A stretch of DNA of 29,978 nucleotides from Paulinella micropora (GCA_009731375.1 BJOX01000155.1:297253-327230), one strand, 5' to 3'. Shown: positions 1 to 9,692, counted from the first letter of the stretch. A program made the numbers and translations. The notes: a model not told the origin generated them from the letters alone.

Positions 1-1138
1 CCGATGGCTGCGCCGCTGAAGTAAGGGGCTCCGCTGTCCAACACAGTCACGGTGAAAGCGCAAGTCCCGACGTTGCCGCTGGCGTCTCTGCCGGAGTAGG
101 TGACGGTGCTCACGCTGGGGTCAGACGCACCCAAAGGCTTGACAGGAAACGAGGCGCCCGATGCATAGTTGGATCCTGTGATGGTCGGCGCTGGTGATAC
201 GTCGTTGTCAGTGATGGTGGCGACAGCCCATGTCGCGATGGCCGTCGCGGCGGCAGTGCTGACTTGCACGTTTGCAGGGCATGCCAGCACGGGCGCTCCG
301 ATGTCCTTGATCGTCAAGGGAATGACGCACTGGGCCGAGTTCCGGTTCCCCTCCGCGTAAGGGTAGCTGCCCTTGTCCTTCACAGTGATGGTAACGTTGG
401 TGACTGAAGGCACTTCAAAGTAAGACGCGTTAGGAATCGACTGGTACAGCACCGTGTTCGCCGGGTCGTTGTCAGCATAAAAGACAAACTCAACCCAGCT
501 CACGGACTCTGTTGATGCCGTCGAGTTGACGCTAATAGAGCTAGGACAGGTGAGAGTGGGGGGCTGGAGGTCGTTGACGGTCAGGATAAACGTGCAGCTG
601 GCTCGATTGCCTGCCGCGTCCGTGGTGGAGTAGACGATCGAGTGTTGTCCGACGGTATACGTGCCCACGGGTGCATTTTTCGTGCTTGTGCCGTCCAGGT
701 TGTCGGTCACCGTCACGGGGGTGGTGGCCAGGGTTCCAGTCGGCATGCCAGCCTGCGCTACGATAGTGATGGGTGGGCAGGTCAGGACCGGGGGCTCCGT
801 GTCCACTACAGTCACCGAGTAGACGCAGGTCGTGGGCCCGTTCCCAGCACCGTCCTTGACCGACCAAGTGAACTGCGTGGTCCCGACTCTGAGCGTGGCG
901 GTGGGGCCGCCGCTGTAGGTCCCGCCCGGGGCGCCAGCGAAGTTGGCCGTGGGGGTGAGCCCCACAGTCTGGTCGGGGGACTCGCACAGGTAAGGGCCGC
1001 TGGTATAGCCCGACCCGATGAAGGTAGTCTCGTCGACGCCGCTGACGGAGGGCAGGCTGTAGGTCGCGAAGAGCTTACCGGCGTCCAAGGGGATCGTCAA
1101 GGGCTGCGCGGGGCAGCCGCTCAAGGTCGGAGCCACAC
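1..1138 (-). CDS. Five-HYR exon, alternative version, cut by window edge
   Basis: Equivalent to 12502-13639, starting after the acceptor ACGCACAG (1139-1140) in phase 1. It contains HYR repeats 1-4 and the start of repeat 5 before the window edge. Differences from the other version are T198/C, G327/A and A432/G, all at third codon positions and synonymous. The 18231-19042 fragment shares G327 and A432. It is probably the other haplotype of the same exon, although a recent paralogue is possible. Confidence 0.85.
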
Positions 1139-1158
1139 CTGTGCGTAGGCGTGTAATA

Positions 1159-1373
1159 TGAGAAGTTCCTAGTTCTTAAGTGCAATGAGCAATTACTTCA
1201 AGCGCTTCGTTCTCAGTCAATAATGGTGTCTAGAATCTGTATCTTAGCTCATTAGGAAGCTCTTGACGAGGGCTTTCAAATGAGCCACTGCACAGGCGAC
1301 AACAACCAAGATTGGCTGAGATCGAATCACTTGAAGTAATTGCTCGTTATACTTAAGAACTAGGAACTTCTCA
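1159..1373. mobile_element. 215-bp foldback (MITE-like) element filling an intron
   Basis: Termini TGAGAAGTTCCTAGTTCTTA and TAAGAACTAGGAACTTCTCA are perfect 20-bp inverses, and the arms continue with imperfect pairing (AATTACTTCAAG/CTTGAAGTAATT) to a central palindrome around AGCTCTTGACGAGGGCTTTC. The element sits in the 417-bp intron between the five-HYR and HYR-like exons, 20 bp from the acceptor. No ORF. Family members: 8289-8503, 13660-13874, 20269-20483, 22881-23030 (truncated) and 25305-25519. Confidence 0.88.
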
Positions 1374-1383
1374 CATTGTATGT

Positions 1384-1512
1384 ATCTGTGTTAAGACTCA
1401 TCAGAGAGCTCTTGCTGTGAGAAGGTACTTGGTAAGAGCTTTCAAAAAAGCTAGCTAACCCTCAAGCCAGAGCAAGCAGTATTGGCTGAGAACGAATAGC
1501 TGGAATCGTTTA
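1384..1512. mobile_element. Degenerate partial foldback element
   Basis: Starts CTGTGTTAAGACTCATCAGA and contains GAGAGCTCTTGCTG, AAGAGCTTTCAAAAAAGC and ATTGGCTGAGAACGAATAGC. These align with the centre and right half of the adjacent 215-bp element (CTCATTAGGAAGCTCTTGAC, GGGCTTTCAAATGAGCC, ATTGGCTGAGATCGAATCAC). It is an older, partly decayed member lying in tandem in the same intron. Copies occur at the equivalent places near 8514 and 13885. Confidence 0.7.
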
Positions 1513-1555
1513 TAAATTATATTCACAAACTATGAATTGTCATACATGTATATAC

Positions 1556-1706
1556 CATCGGTGACGTTGACGGAGAGGGTGCAAGCGCCGCCCGTGGTGA
1601 TGCCGTTGTTGGCGGTGATGGTCAGCGTGTGCAGGCCAGGAGGCAAGGCCACAGGAGAGTTGATGTTGGACGTGGGACCCGAGGGACAGCCGTATGACGT
1701 GCTCAC
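1556..1706 (-). CDS. Exon: degenerate HYR-like repeat, third copy
   Basis: Same as 14057-14207 (acceptor at 1707-1708, donor at 1554-1555, 151 nt, phase 0 to 1). Contig 1-2094 is the alternative version of this block. No difference from the other copies was noticed in this exon. Confidence 0.8.
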
Positions 1707-1881
1707 CTATCCATATGGGTATGTTATGTATGTTATCTATGTTAATGTATGTTATGTGTATGTTATGTATGTAAGTTATGTAGGACAAGCTTAGCTAGAC
1801 AGATATGTATGTTATGTATGTTATGTATGTTATGTATGTTATGTATGTATGTATGTATGTATGTACGTACACGTATGTATG

Positions 1882-1910
<29 letters not shown>

Positions 1911-1912
<2 letters not shown>

Positions 1913-1963
1913 TGGAGAGTTAATGTTGGCAGTGGGGCCCGAGGGGCAGGCATGATGTGCTTC
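1911..1963 (-). repeat. 5'-end copy of the 1556-1706 exon
   Basis: About 50 bp reading CPSGPTANINSPL on the minus strand, similar at most positions to the start of the HYR-like exon (CPSGPTSNINSPV). It then enters (CATA)n. It lies upstream of the full exon, separated from it by the TATG array 1714-1910. Confidence 0.75.
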
Positions 1964-1964
1964 T

Positions 1965-2028
<64 letters not shown>

Positions 2029-2044
2029 TTATCTATTTACCTAT

Positions 2045-2094
<50 letters not shown>

Positions 2095-2169
2095 NNNNNN
2101 NNNNATAGATAGATAGATAGATAGATGGAGGGAGGGATAGATAGCTAGCTAGCTAGCTAGCTAGCTAGC

Positions 2170-2206
<37 letters not shown>

Positions 2207-2235
2207 GGATGGATGGATGGATGGATGGATGGATG

Positions 2236-2281
<46 letters not shown>

Positions 2282-2334
2282 CCGATCTTGGAAATTACAT
2301 TTAACAAGAGAGAGAGAGAGATAGATAGATAGAT

Positions 2335-2384
<50 letters not shown>

Positions 2385-2405
2385 TTGGCTAGATAGATAG
2401 TTGGC

Positions 2406-2450
<45 letters not shown>

Positions 2451-2518
2451 GGATGGATGGATAGAAAGGAGGGATGAATGAATTAAGGATATGACAGCTA
2501 GGTAGATTGATCAGATTG

Positions 2519-2588
<70 letters not shown>

Positions 2589-2630
2589 GGACTTGAATAG
2601 GTTTCCTCCGATGTTAACGTCTGCTATTAC
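1964..2630. repeat. TATC, AGAT, GATG, GCTA and AAT microsatellites across a contig gap
   Basis: TATC arrays to the gap at 2095-2104, then AGAT, GCTA and GATG arrays (2105-2500) and AAT (2520-2586). The orientation switch at the gap (TATC to AGAT) would make a perfect inverted repeat if the join is real. More likely it reflects an arbitrary contig orientation or an unassembled array. Confidence 0.93.
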
Positions 2631-2687
2631 TTTCTTGGTTGCATTTGGTAAGGGATGGCCCGTGGGGGAACTCCACAGCAGATTGCT
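2631..2687 (-). CDS. 57-nt exon, probable HYR interior
   Basis: Acceptor TTTTACCTAG (2688-2689) and donor GTAATA (2629-2630), phase 0 to 0, encoding SNLLWSSPTGHPLPNATKK. Following ...DASDDYTAW of the 4419-4535 exon in phase, it would supply the middle strands of that HYR repeat, with a sequon (NAT). The NLLWSSPTG turn resembles other HYR interiors. Two 5' copies lie upstream, consistent with its being the intact member. The HYR ending is not visible before the contig edge at 2105. Confidence 0.6.
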
Positions 2688-2782
2688 CTAGGTAAAAGAT
2701 AGAAGATGGATGGATGGATGGATGGATGGATGGATGGATGGACAGATGGATAGATGGATGGATGGATAGATAGATAGATAGG

Positions 2783-2831
<49 letters not shown>

Positions 2832-2853
2832 CGATAGACAGGTAGATAAGTAG

Positions 2854-2966
2854 GGGATGGCCCGTGGGGGAACTCCATAGCAGATTTGTCTAGGTAGAAG
2901 ATAGAGAAGATGGATGGATGGATGGATGGATGGATATATGGATAGATAGATAGATAGATAGGTAGG

Positions 2967-3001
<35 letters not shown>

Positions 3002-3014
3002 CTAGCTAGCTAGC

Positions 3015-3087
<73 letters not shown>

Positions 3088-3142
3088 TAGATAGGTAGAT
3101 AGGTAGGGGATGGCCCGTGGGGGAACTCCATAGCAGATTGGT
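2854..3142 (-). repeat. Two 5' copies of the 2631-2687 exon
   Basis: Minus-strand fragments 3104-3142 and 2854-2889 each keep the acceptor ACCTAG and about 36 nt (NLLWSSPTGHPLP), then break into (CTAC)n at the same place. Both lie upstream of the intact exon and are separated by GATA/GATG arrays. Confidence 0.8.
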
Positions 3143-3206
3143 CTAGGTAGAAGATAGAGACGATAGATGGATGGATGGATGGATGGATGGAAGGATGGAT
3201 GGATGA

Positions 3207-3272
<66 letters not shown>

Positions 3273-3551
3273 GAGATGTCGCAAAAGGAATGCAGTCCTT
3301 GCAAAGGAACGCAGTTTCACATCAAACAGTAATTTGTGTACTGTGCATGTGCCCGGGATGGAAATCACGGGTAGACTGTGTTCTGGAAAAAAGAAGAGGA
3401 GATAGATAGATAGATAGATAGATGAGATGTCGCAAAGGAATGTAGTCCTTGCAAAGGAACGCTGTTTCACATCAAACAATAATTTGTGTACTGTGCATGT
3501 GTCCGGGATGGGAATCACGGGTAGACTGTGTTCTGGAAAAAGAAGAGGAGG
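3273..3551 (-). repeat. Two direct copies of a roughly 130-bp unique unit
   Basis: 3273-3402 and 3422-3551 are about 95% similar. On the minus strand each begins after a T-rich CCAG acceptor-like site and is open as HSLPVIPIPDTCTVHKLLFD... up to CD(I/L), then enters (TCTA)n. There is no donor at the repeat junction and no recognised domain. They could be further 5' copies of an exon not present intact, or intronic sequence. Confidence 0.75.
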
Positions 3552-3699
3552 AAGGACGTTGAAGAAAAAGGCAATCTAGGAATGGAGAGTGGGAGGATAA
3601 GGAAGAAGAGAAAGAAAAGGAAGCCGTTAGTCCAAGTGTTTTGAGCACCGTAAGCTTGCGCAAGCTACAATGATGACATTGTATGAGGCCTAAACCCCC
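3552..3699. other. Unique sequence with short palindrome
   Basis: About 150 bp of unique sequence between repeats. It contains the 14-bp palindrome AGCTTGCGCAAGCT near 3652 and a minus-strand open stretch after a CATTGTAG acceptor-like site. No exon can be defended. Confidence 0.5.
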
Positions 3700-3703
3700 G
3701 CAG

Positions 3704-3749
<46 letters not shown>

Positions 3750-3990
3750 CCCCTAGGTAGGCAGCAAGGCAGGTGAGAGCAAGTAGGTAGGTAGGTAGGT
3801 AGGTAGGTAGGTAGGTAGGTAGGTAGGTAGTTAGTTAGCTAGGTAGCTAGGTGGCTAGGTGGCTAGCTAGGCAGGTAGGTAGGCAGGTAGGTAGGTAGGT
3901 AGGTAGGTAGGTAGTTAGCTAGGTATCTAGGTCGCTAGCTAGGCAGGTAGGTAGGCAGGTAGGTAGGTAGGTAGGTAGGTAGGTAGGTAG

Positions 3991-4049
<59 letters not shown>

Positions 4050-4113
4050 CATCCATCTATGTACGTACCCATACGGTGTAGTCGTCGCTTGCATCTGACG
4101 TGAACATGGTCTA

Positions 4114-4181
<68 letters not shown>

Positions 4182-4243
4182 CAACTATGTAATTGTACCC
4201 ATACGGTGTAGTCGTCGCTGGCATCTAACGTGAACATGGTCTA

Positions 4244-4310
<67 letters not shown>

Positions 4311-4322
4311 TTATCTATTTAT

Positions 4323-4381
<59 letters not shown>

Positions 4382-4415
4382 CCTATCTATCTATCTATCT
4401 ATCCATCTATGTATG
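3700..4415. repeat. GATA, GTAG and TATC microsatellites
   Basis: AGAT run (3706-3748), long GTAG arrays with GTGGCTAG variants (3784-3990) and TATC arrays (3991-4050, 4113-4180 and 4243-4405) separated by the exon fragments. Confidence 0.95.
4068..4242 (-). repeat. Two 3'-half copies of the HYR-start exon with donors
   Basis: Minus-strand 4198-4242 and 4068-4112 both start at AGACCATG and run through DASDDYT to the donor GGGTAC. They encode [14 protein letters not shown] and [14 protein letters not shown]. Both are preceded by (TCTA)n with the same break point. Both lie downstream of the full exon. Confidence 0.85.
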
Positions 4416-4418
4416 TAC

Positions 4419-4535
4419 CCATGCGGTGTAGTCGTCGCTGGCATCTAACGTGAACATGGTCTGTCCAGAGGTAGGCGAAATACTAGTCGTCATTGTGTAG
4501 CTGGATGGACAAACAATCACAGGGATCTGATTGTC
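4419..4535 (-). CDS. Exon: start of a further HYR repeat
   Basis: 117 nt (39 codons), phase 0 to 0, acceptor CTGTATAG (4536-4537) after a long CTT tract and donor GTACAT (4417-4418). It begins [20 protein letters not shown] and ends [10 protein letters not shown]. It follows SVTVL of the micro-exon naturally, giving the D-x3-P-x-I-x-CP start of a new HYR. Partial copies surround it: a 5' half upstream (4729-4787) and two 3' halves downstream (4198-4242 and 4068-4112). The next supported exon in phase is 2631-2687. Confidence 0.8.
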
Positions 4536-4537
4536 CT

Positions 4538-5252
4538 ATACAGAAGGAAGAAGAAGAAGGAAGAAGAAGAAGGAAGAAGAAGAAGGAAGAAGAAGAAGGA
4601 AGAAGAAGAAGGAAGAAGAAGAAGGAAGAAGAAGGAAGAAGGAAGAAGAAGAAGGAAGAAGAAGAAGGAAGAAGAAGAAGGAAGAAGAAGAAGGAAGAAG
4701 AAGAAGGTAGGTAGGTAGGTAGGTAGGTAAATACTAGTCGTCATAGTGTAGCTGGATGGACAAACAATCACAGGGATCTGGTTGTCTTATACAGGTAGGT
4801 AGGTAGGTGGGTAGGTAGGTAGGTAGGCAGGCAGGTAGCTAGATAGGCAGGTAGGTAGGTAGGTAGCTAGGTAGGTAGGTAGGTAGGTAGGTAGGTAGGT
4901 AGGTAGGTAGGTAGGTGGGTAGGTAGGTGGGTAGGTAGGCAGGTAGGTAGGTAGGTAGCTAGGTAGGTAGGTAGGAAGACAAACAGAAAGGTGGGTCGCT
5001 AGGTAGGCAGATGCCTACTGTGTTTACCTACCTAGCTACCTACCGAGAGAGACACATCGGGAGAAAGACGAACAGGTAGATACTAGACACCACGACGGAC
5101 ACCATGAAGAAAGATAGGTAGGAAAATAGGCAGGTCAGTAGGCAGGTAGGTACGTAAGTAGGAAGGTAGGTAGGTAGGTAGGTAGGTAGGTAGGTAGGTA
5201 GGTAGGGCTCACAAGAAAAAAACAGGCAGCTTCAGCAGCTTCTGTAGATTCT

Positions 5253-5311
<59 letters not shown>
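4538..5311. repeat. (GAAGAAGAAGAAG)n, (GTAG)n and (GA)n intron
   Basis: Between the micro-exon and the HYR-start exon. A GAAGAAG array (4541-4706) supplies the polypyrimidine tract of the acceptor at 4536-4537 when read on the minus strand. GTAG arrays with unique islands follow (4710-5205), then (GA)n at 5258-5311. The unique island 5206-5257 contains a minus-strand frame, VESTEAAEAACFFLVS, without convincing splice sites. Confidence 0.9.
4729..4787 (-). repeat. 5'-half copy of the HYR-start exon
   Basis: Minus-strand TATAAG then about 55 nt matching the start of the 4419-4535 exon ([16 protein letters not shown]). It breaks into (TACC)n. The acceptor base pattern has changed from TATAGGAC to TATAAGAC but an AG remains. 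It lies upstream of the full exon. Confidence 0.8.
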
Positions 5312-5314
<3 letters not shown>

Positions 5315-5334
5315 ACCACCACAGTCACCGAGAT
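5312..5334 (-). repeat. 3'-end copy of the micro-exon with donor
   Basis: Minus-strand TCGGTGACTGTGGTG then GTATCC repeats the SVTV(L/V) end and donor of the micro-exon (TCAGTGACTGTATTG then GTATTT). It is placed between (ATAG)n and a long (GA)n/(TC)n run, downstream of the full exon. Confidence 0.65.
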
Positions 5335-5464
5335 ATAGATATAGATATAGGCATAGATATAGATATAGATATAGATATAGATATAGATAGAGATATAGAT
5401 AGAGATATAGATACAGATATAGACGATATAGAAATATGGATACATAGATACAGATATAAAATAC

Positions 5465-5513
5465 CAATACAGTCACTGAGAAGTTGCAGAAGCCTGTGTT
5501 GCCTGCCGCGTCC
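5465..5513 (-). CDS. 49-nt micro-exon: HYR terminal motif, duplicate
   Basis: Acceptor ATTATCAG (5514-5515) and donor GTATTT (5463-5464), phase 2 to 0. It completes HYR repeat five with [17 protein letters not shown]. It is the only copy in this intron series with both ends intact: seven 5' fragments lie upstream (5618-6580) and one 3' fragment downstream (5317-5331). Confidence 0.8.
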
Positions 5514-5617
5514 CTGATAATAGATGTAGATGTAGATGTAGATGTAGATGTAGATGTAGATGTCGATGTAGATACAGATGCAGATATATATATATATATA
5601 TACATATATATATTACA

Positions 5618-5746
5618 AAAGCCTGTGTTGCCTGCCGCGTCCCTGTTCATAGATGTAGATGTCGATGTAGATGTAGATGTAGATGTAGTAGATGTAGATG
5701 TAGATGTAGATGTAGGCAGATGCAGATGCAGATGTATATGTATATA

Positions 5747-5789
<43 letters not shown>

Positions 5790-5897
5790 CAAAAGCCTGT
5801 GTTGCCTGCCGCGTCCCTGATCATAGATGTAGATGTAGATGTAGATGTAGATGTAGATGTAGATGTAGATGCAGATGCAGATGCAGATGCAGATGCA

Positions 5898-5951
<54 letters not shown>

Positions 5952-6038
5952 TATATTTCAAAAGCCTGTGTTGCCTGCCGCGTCCCTGATAATAAATGTA
6001 GATGTAGATGTAGATGTAGATGTAGATGCAGATGTATG

Positions 6039-6090
<52 letters not shown>

Positions 6091-6171
6091 TATTACAAAA
6101 GCCTGTTTTGCCTGCCGCGTCCCTGATAACAGATGTAGATGTAGATGCAGATGCAGATGTATGTATGTAAG

Positions 6172-6208
<37 letters not shown>

Positions 6209-6451
6209 CACAAGCCTGTGTTGCCTGCCGCGTCCCTGATCATAGATGTAGATGTGGATGTAGATGTAGATGTAGATGTAGATGCAGATGCAGATGCAGA
6301 TGTAGATATATATATATACATACATATATATATTATATATATATATATATATATCACAAAAGCCTGCATTGCCTGCCGCGTCCCTGTTCATAGATGTAGA
6401 TGAAGATGTAGATGTAGATGTAGATGTAGATGTAGATGCAGATGTAGATGC

Positions 6452-6512
<61 letters not shown>

Positions 6513-6580
6513 CATATATATATATTATATATATATATATAATATATATATAACAAAAACCTGCGTTGCCTGCCTCGTCC
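5618..6580 (-). repeat. Seven acceptor-bearing 5' copies of the HYR micro-exon
   Basis: On the minus strand, fragments with first exon base at 5642, 5816, 5985, 6122, 6235, 6383 and 6580 each carry CAG (CTGAT/CTGTT on plus) followed by about 25-30 nt encoding RDAAGNTGF or a close variant. They then run into (TA)n at the same point. Each unit continues (TA)n, (TGCATC)n, (TACATC)n, next acceptor, next fragment, giving a period of roughly 110-200 bp. All lie in the intron between the five-HYR exon and the intact micro-exon (5465-5513). Open frames through these units ([17 protein letters not shown]) come from the repeat. Confidence 0.85.
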
Positions 6581-6926
6581 CTGATATAAACACAGAAAAG
6601 GATATATATATATATATATATGCATATATATATATATATGTGTGTGTGTGTGTATGTGTGTCTGTGTATGTGTGTGTAGATGTAGATGTAGATGTAGATG
6701 TAGATGTAGATTTAGACGCAGGTGCAGATGCAGACGTAGATGTAGATGTATATATATATATGTATGTATATATATATGTATATAGATATAGATATAGATA
6801 TAGATATAGATATAGATATAGATAAAGATAAAGATATAGATATAGATATAGATATAGATATAGATATAGATATAGAAGATAAAGATATATGGATACATAG
6901 ATCTATATACAGATATAGAAAGCGAC

Positions 6927-8268
6927 CTGGCCATGTAGCTGATCGCGTTGCTGCCCAGCGCGAACTGCTCGATGGGTCTGTTGGGGTTGTTTTGCGAGGC
7001 CACGGGCTCGTTCACCACGCCTTTGTGGTCCACCGCCACAGGGTGCGCCCACCAAGGGTTGGCAGCGCCCGTGTCCGGCCAGTTCGCGCTGGACAGCACA
7101 AGGTCGCCCGGGCAAGAAGGCGTCACTCCGCCGATGGCTGCGCCGCTGAAGTAAGGGGCTCCGCTGTCCAACACAGTCACGGTGAAAGCGCAAGTCCCGA
7201 CGTTGCCGCTGGCGTCTCTGCCGGAGTAGGTGACGGTGCTCACGCTGGGGTCAGACGCACCCAAAGGCTTGACAGGAAACGAGGCGCCCGATGCATAGTT
7301 GGATCCTGTGATGGTCGGCGCTGGTGACACGTCGTTGTCAGTGATGGTGGCGACAGCCCATGTCGCGATGGCCGTCGCGGCGGCAGTGCTGACTTGCACG
7401 TTTGCAGGGCATGCCAGCACGGGCGCTCCGATGTCCTTGATCGTCAAGGGAATGACACACTGGGCCGAGTTCCGGTTCCCCTCCGCGTAAGGGTAGCTGC
7501 CCTTGTCCTTCACAGTGATGGTAACGTTGGTGACTGAAGGCACTTCAAAGTAAGACGCGTTGGGAATCGACTGGTACAGCACCGTGTTCGCCGGGTCGTT
7601 GTCAGCATAAAAGACAAACTCAACCCAGCTCACGGACTCTGTTGATGCCGTCGAGTTGACGCTAATAGAGCTAGGACAGGTGAGAGTGGGGGGCTGGAGG
7701 TCGTTGACGGTCAGGATAAACGTGCAGCTGGCTCGATTGCCTGCCGCGTCCGTGGTGGAGTAGACGATCGAGTGTTGTCCGACGGTATACGTGCCCACGG
7801 GTGCATTTTTCGTGCTTGTGCCGTCCAGGTTGTCGGTCACCGTCACGGGGGTGGTGGCCAGGGTTCCAGTCGGCATGCCAGCCTGCGCTACGATAGTGAT
7901 GGGTGGGCAGGTCAGGACCGGGGGCTCCGTGTCCACTACAGTCACCGAGTAGACGCAGGTCGTGGGCCCGTTCCCAGCACCGTCCTTGACCGACCAAGTG
8001 AACTGCGTGGTCCCGACTCTGAGCGTGGCGGTGGGGCCGCCGCTGTAGGTCCCGCCCGGGGCGCCAGCGAAGTTGGCCGTGGGGGTGAGCCCCACAGTCT
8101 GGTCGGGGGACTCGCACAGGTAAGGGCCGCTGGTATAGCCCGACCCGATGAAGGTAGTCTCGTCGACGCCGCTGACGGAGGGCAGGCTGTAGGTCGCGAA
8201 GAGCTTACCGGCGTCCAAGGGGATCGTCAAGGGCTGCGCGGGGCAGCCGCTCAAGGTCGGAGCCACAC
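6927..8268 (-). CDS. Large exon: five HYR repeats, duplicate
   Basis: Same sequence and splice sites as 12298-13639 (acceptor at 8269-8270, donor at 6925-6926). It carries the second-version bases C at 7328, A at 7457 and G at 7562. All three differ from contig 1-2094 only at synonymous third codon positions (Val, Cys and Pro codons). Confidence 0.88.
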
Positions 8269-8288
8269 CTGTGCGTAGGCGTGTAATA

Positions 8289-8503
8289 TGAGAAGTTCCT
8301 AGTTCTTAAGTGCAATGAGCAATTACTTCAAGCGCTTCGTTCTCAGTCAATAATGGTGTCTAGAATCTGTATCTTAGCTCATTAGGAAGCTCTTGACGAG
8401 GGCTTTCAAATGAGCCACTGCACAGGCGACAACAACCAAGATTGGCTGAGATCGAATCACTTGAAGTAATTGCTCGTTATACTTAAGAACTAGGAACTTC
8501 TCA
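8289..8503. mobile_element. 215-bp foldback element filling an intron (copy 2)
   Basis: Identical to 1159-1373, in the intron 8269-8685, with the degenerate partial element at about 8514-8642. Confidence 0.85.
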
Positions 8504-8685
8504 CATTGTATGTATCTGTGTTAAGACTCATCAGAGAGCTCTTGCTGTGAGAAGGTACTTGGTAAGAGCTTTCAAAAAAGCTAGCTAACCCTCAAGCCAG
8601 AGCAAGCAGTATTGGCTGAGAACGAATAGCTGGAATCGTTTATAAATTATATTCACAAACTATGAATTGTCATACATGTATATAC

Positions 8686-8836
8686 CATCGGTGACGTTGA
8701 CGGAGAGGGTGCAAGCGCCGCCCGTGGTGATGCCGTTGTTGGCGGTGATGGTCAGCGTGTGCAGGCCAGGAGGCAAGGCCACAGGAGAGTTGATGTTGGA
8801 CGTGGGACCCGAGGGACAGCCGTATGACGTGCTCAC
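8686..8836 (-). CDS. Exon: degenerate HYR-like repeat, duplicate
   Basis: Identical to 14057-14207, 151 nt, phase 0 to 1, acceptor at 8837-8838 and donor at 8684-8685. It encodes the CPSGPTSNINSPVALPPG segment and ends SVNVTD plus one base. It is phase-compatible with 9490-9692 upstream and 6927-8268 downstream. Confidence 0.8.
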
Positions 8837-9011
8837 CTATCCATATGGGTATGTTATGTATGTTATCTATGTTAATGTATGTTATGTGTATGTTATGTAT
8901 GTAAGTTATGTAGGACAAGCTTAGCTAGACAGATATGTATGTTATGTATGTTATGTATGTTATGTATGTTATGTATGTATGTATGTATGTATGTACGTAC
9001 ACGTATGTATG

Positions 9012-9040
<29 letters not shown>

Positions 9041-9042
<2 letters not shown>

Positions 9043-9093
9043 TGGAGAGTTAATGTTGGCAGTGGGGCCCGAGGGGCAGGCATGATGTGCTTC
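9041..9093 (-). repeat. 5'-end copy of the 8686-8836 exon
   Basis: Identical to 14412-14464 and 1911-1963. It lies between (TATG)n and (TATC)n, upstream of the full exon. Confidence 0.75.
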
Positions 9094-9094
9094 T

Positions 9095-9158
<64 letters not shown>

Positions 9159-9174
9159 TTATCTATTTACCTAT

Positions 9175-9246
<72 letters not shown>

Positions 9247-9308
9247 ATATCTATCTTACCTATATATGCGTATGAATTCATGTTATTTCTATCTATCTGT
9301 TTATCTAT

Positions 9309-9365
<57 letters not shown>

Positions 9366-9489
9366 CTATATATGTGTATGCTATTCATGTTATTTATGTT
9401 TGTTGTGTACGTACATTCATACTGGAAATGAAATCGAATCTTCACATGTATATGTTTATATGCTATTGTATGTATATCATAAACATGAC

Positions 9490-9692
9490 CTTCAACAGCG
9501 CGCCGCTGTTGTTTCCGTCAGCCAGAATGGTGGAGCGTGCTTCCTTGTTGAAGGCGACGTTGGCAGTGTACCCGGCCGTGGTGGTGGCGGTGATCAAGCT
9601 CAGATCATTACACTGCAGCCAGTCGAGCGCGCTGCTGCTGGTCATGCCCAGCACCATCAGACCCGAACCGCACAACGCGAACTCCCAACAGC
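9490..9692 (-). CDS. Exon of unknown domain (CWEFALCG...), duplicate
   Basis: Identical to 14861-15063: acceptor TTCTACAG at 9693-9694, donor GTCATG at 9488-9489, 203 nt, phase 1 to 0. It ends contig 2105-9733, which breaks in (GATT)n just upstream. The short exon that should precede it (as at 15411-15477) is absent, so this is best read as the edge of a redundant contig. Confidence 0.7.

Noticed and set aside
642-1148. 168-codon plus-strand open frame (and copies at 7772, 13143 and 18546), and 148-codon minus-strand frame at 541-987
   Set aside because: They are shadows of the GC-rich HYR exon. Only the HYR frame gives recognisable repeats and synonymous-only differences.
2095-2104. Perfect TATC/GATA inverted repeat across the gap
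   Set aside because: The join is an arbitrary 10-N gap between two contigs, so the palindrome cannot be taken as real.
5206-5257. Minus-strand frame VESTEAAEAACFFLVS between (GA)n and (GTAG)n
   Set aside because: No donor, and the micro-exon joins the HYR-start exon in phase without it.
5514-6926. CRISPR-like appearance of regularly spaced near-identical 25-30 bp repeats
   Set aside because: The context is eukaryotic, the spacers are microsatellites, and the repeated unit is a coding exon fragment with a splice acceptor.
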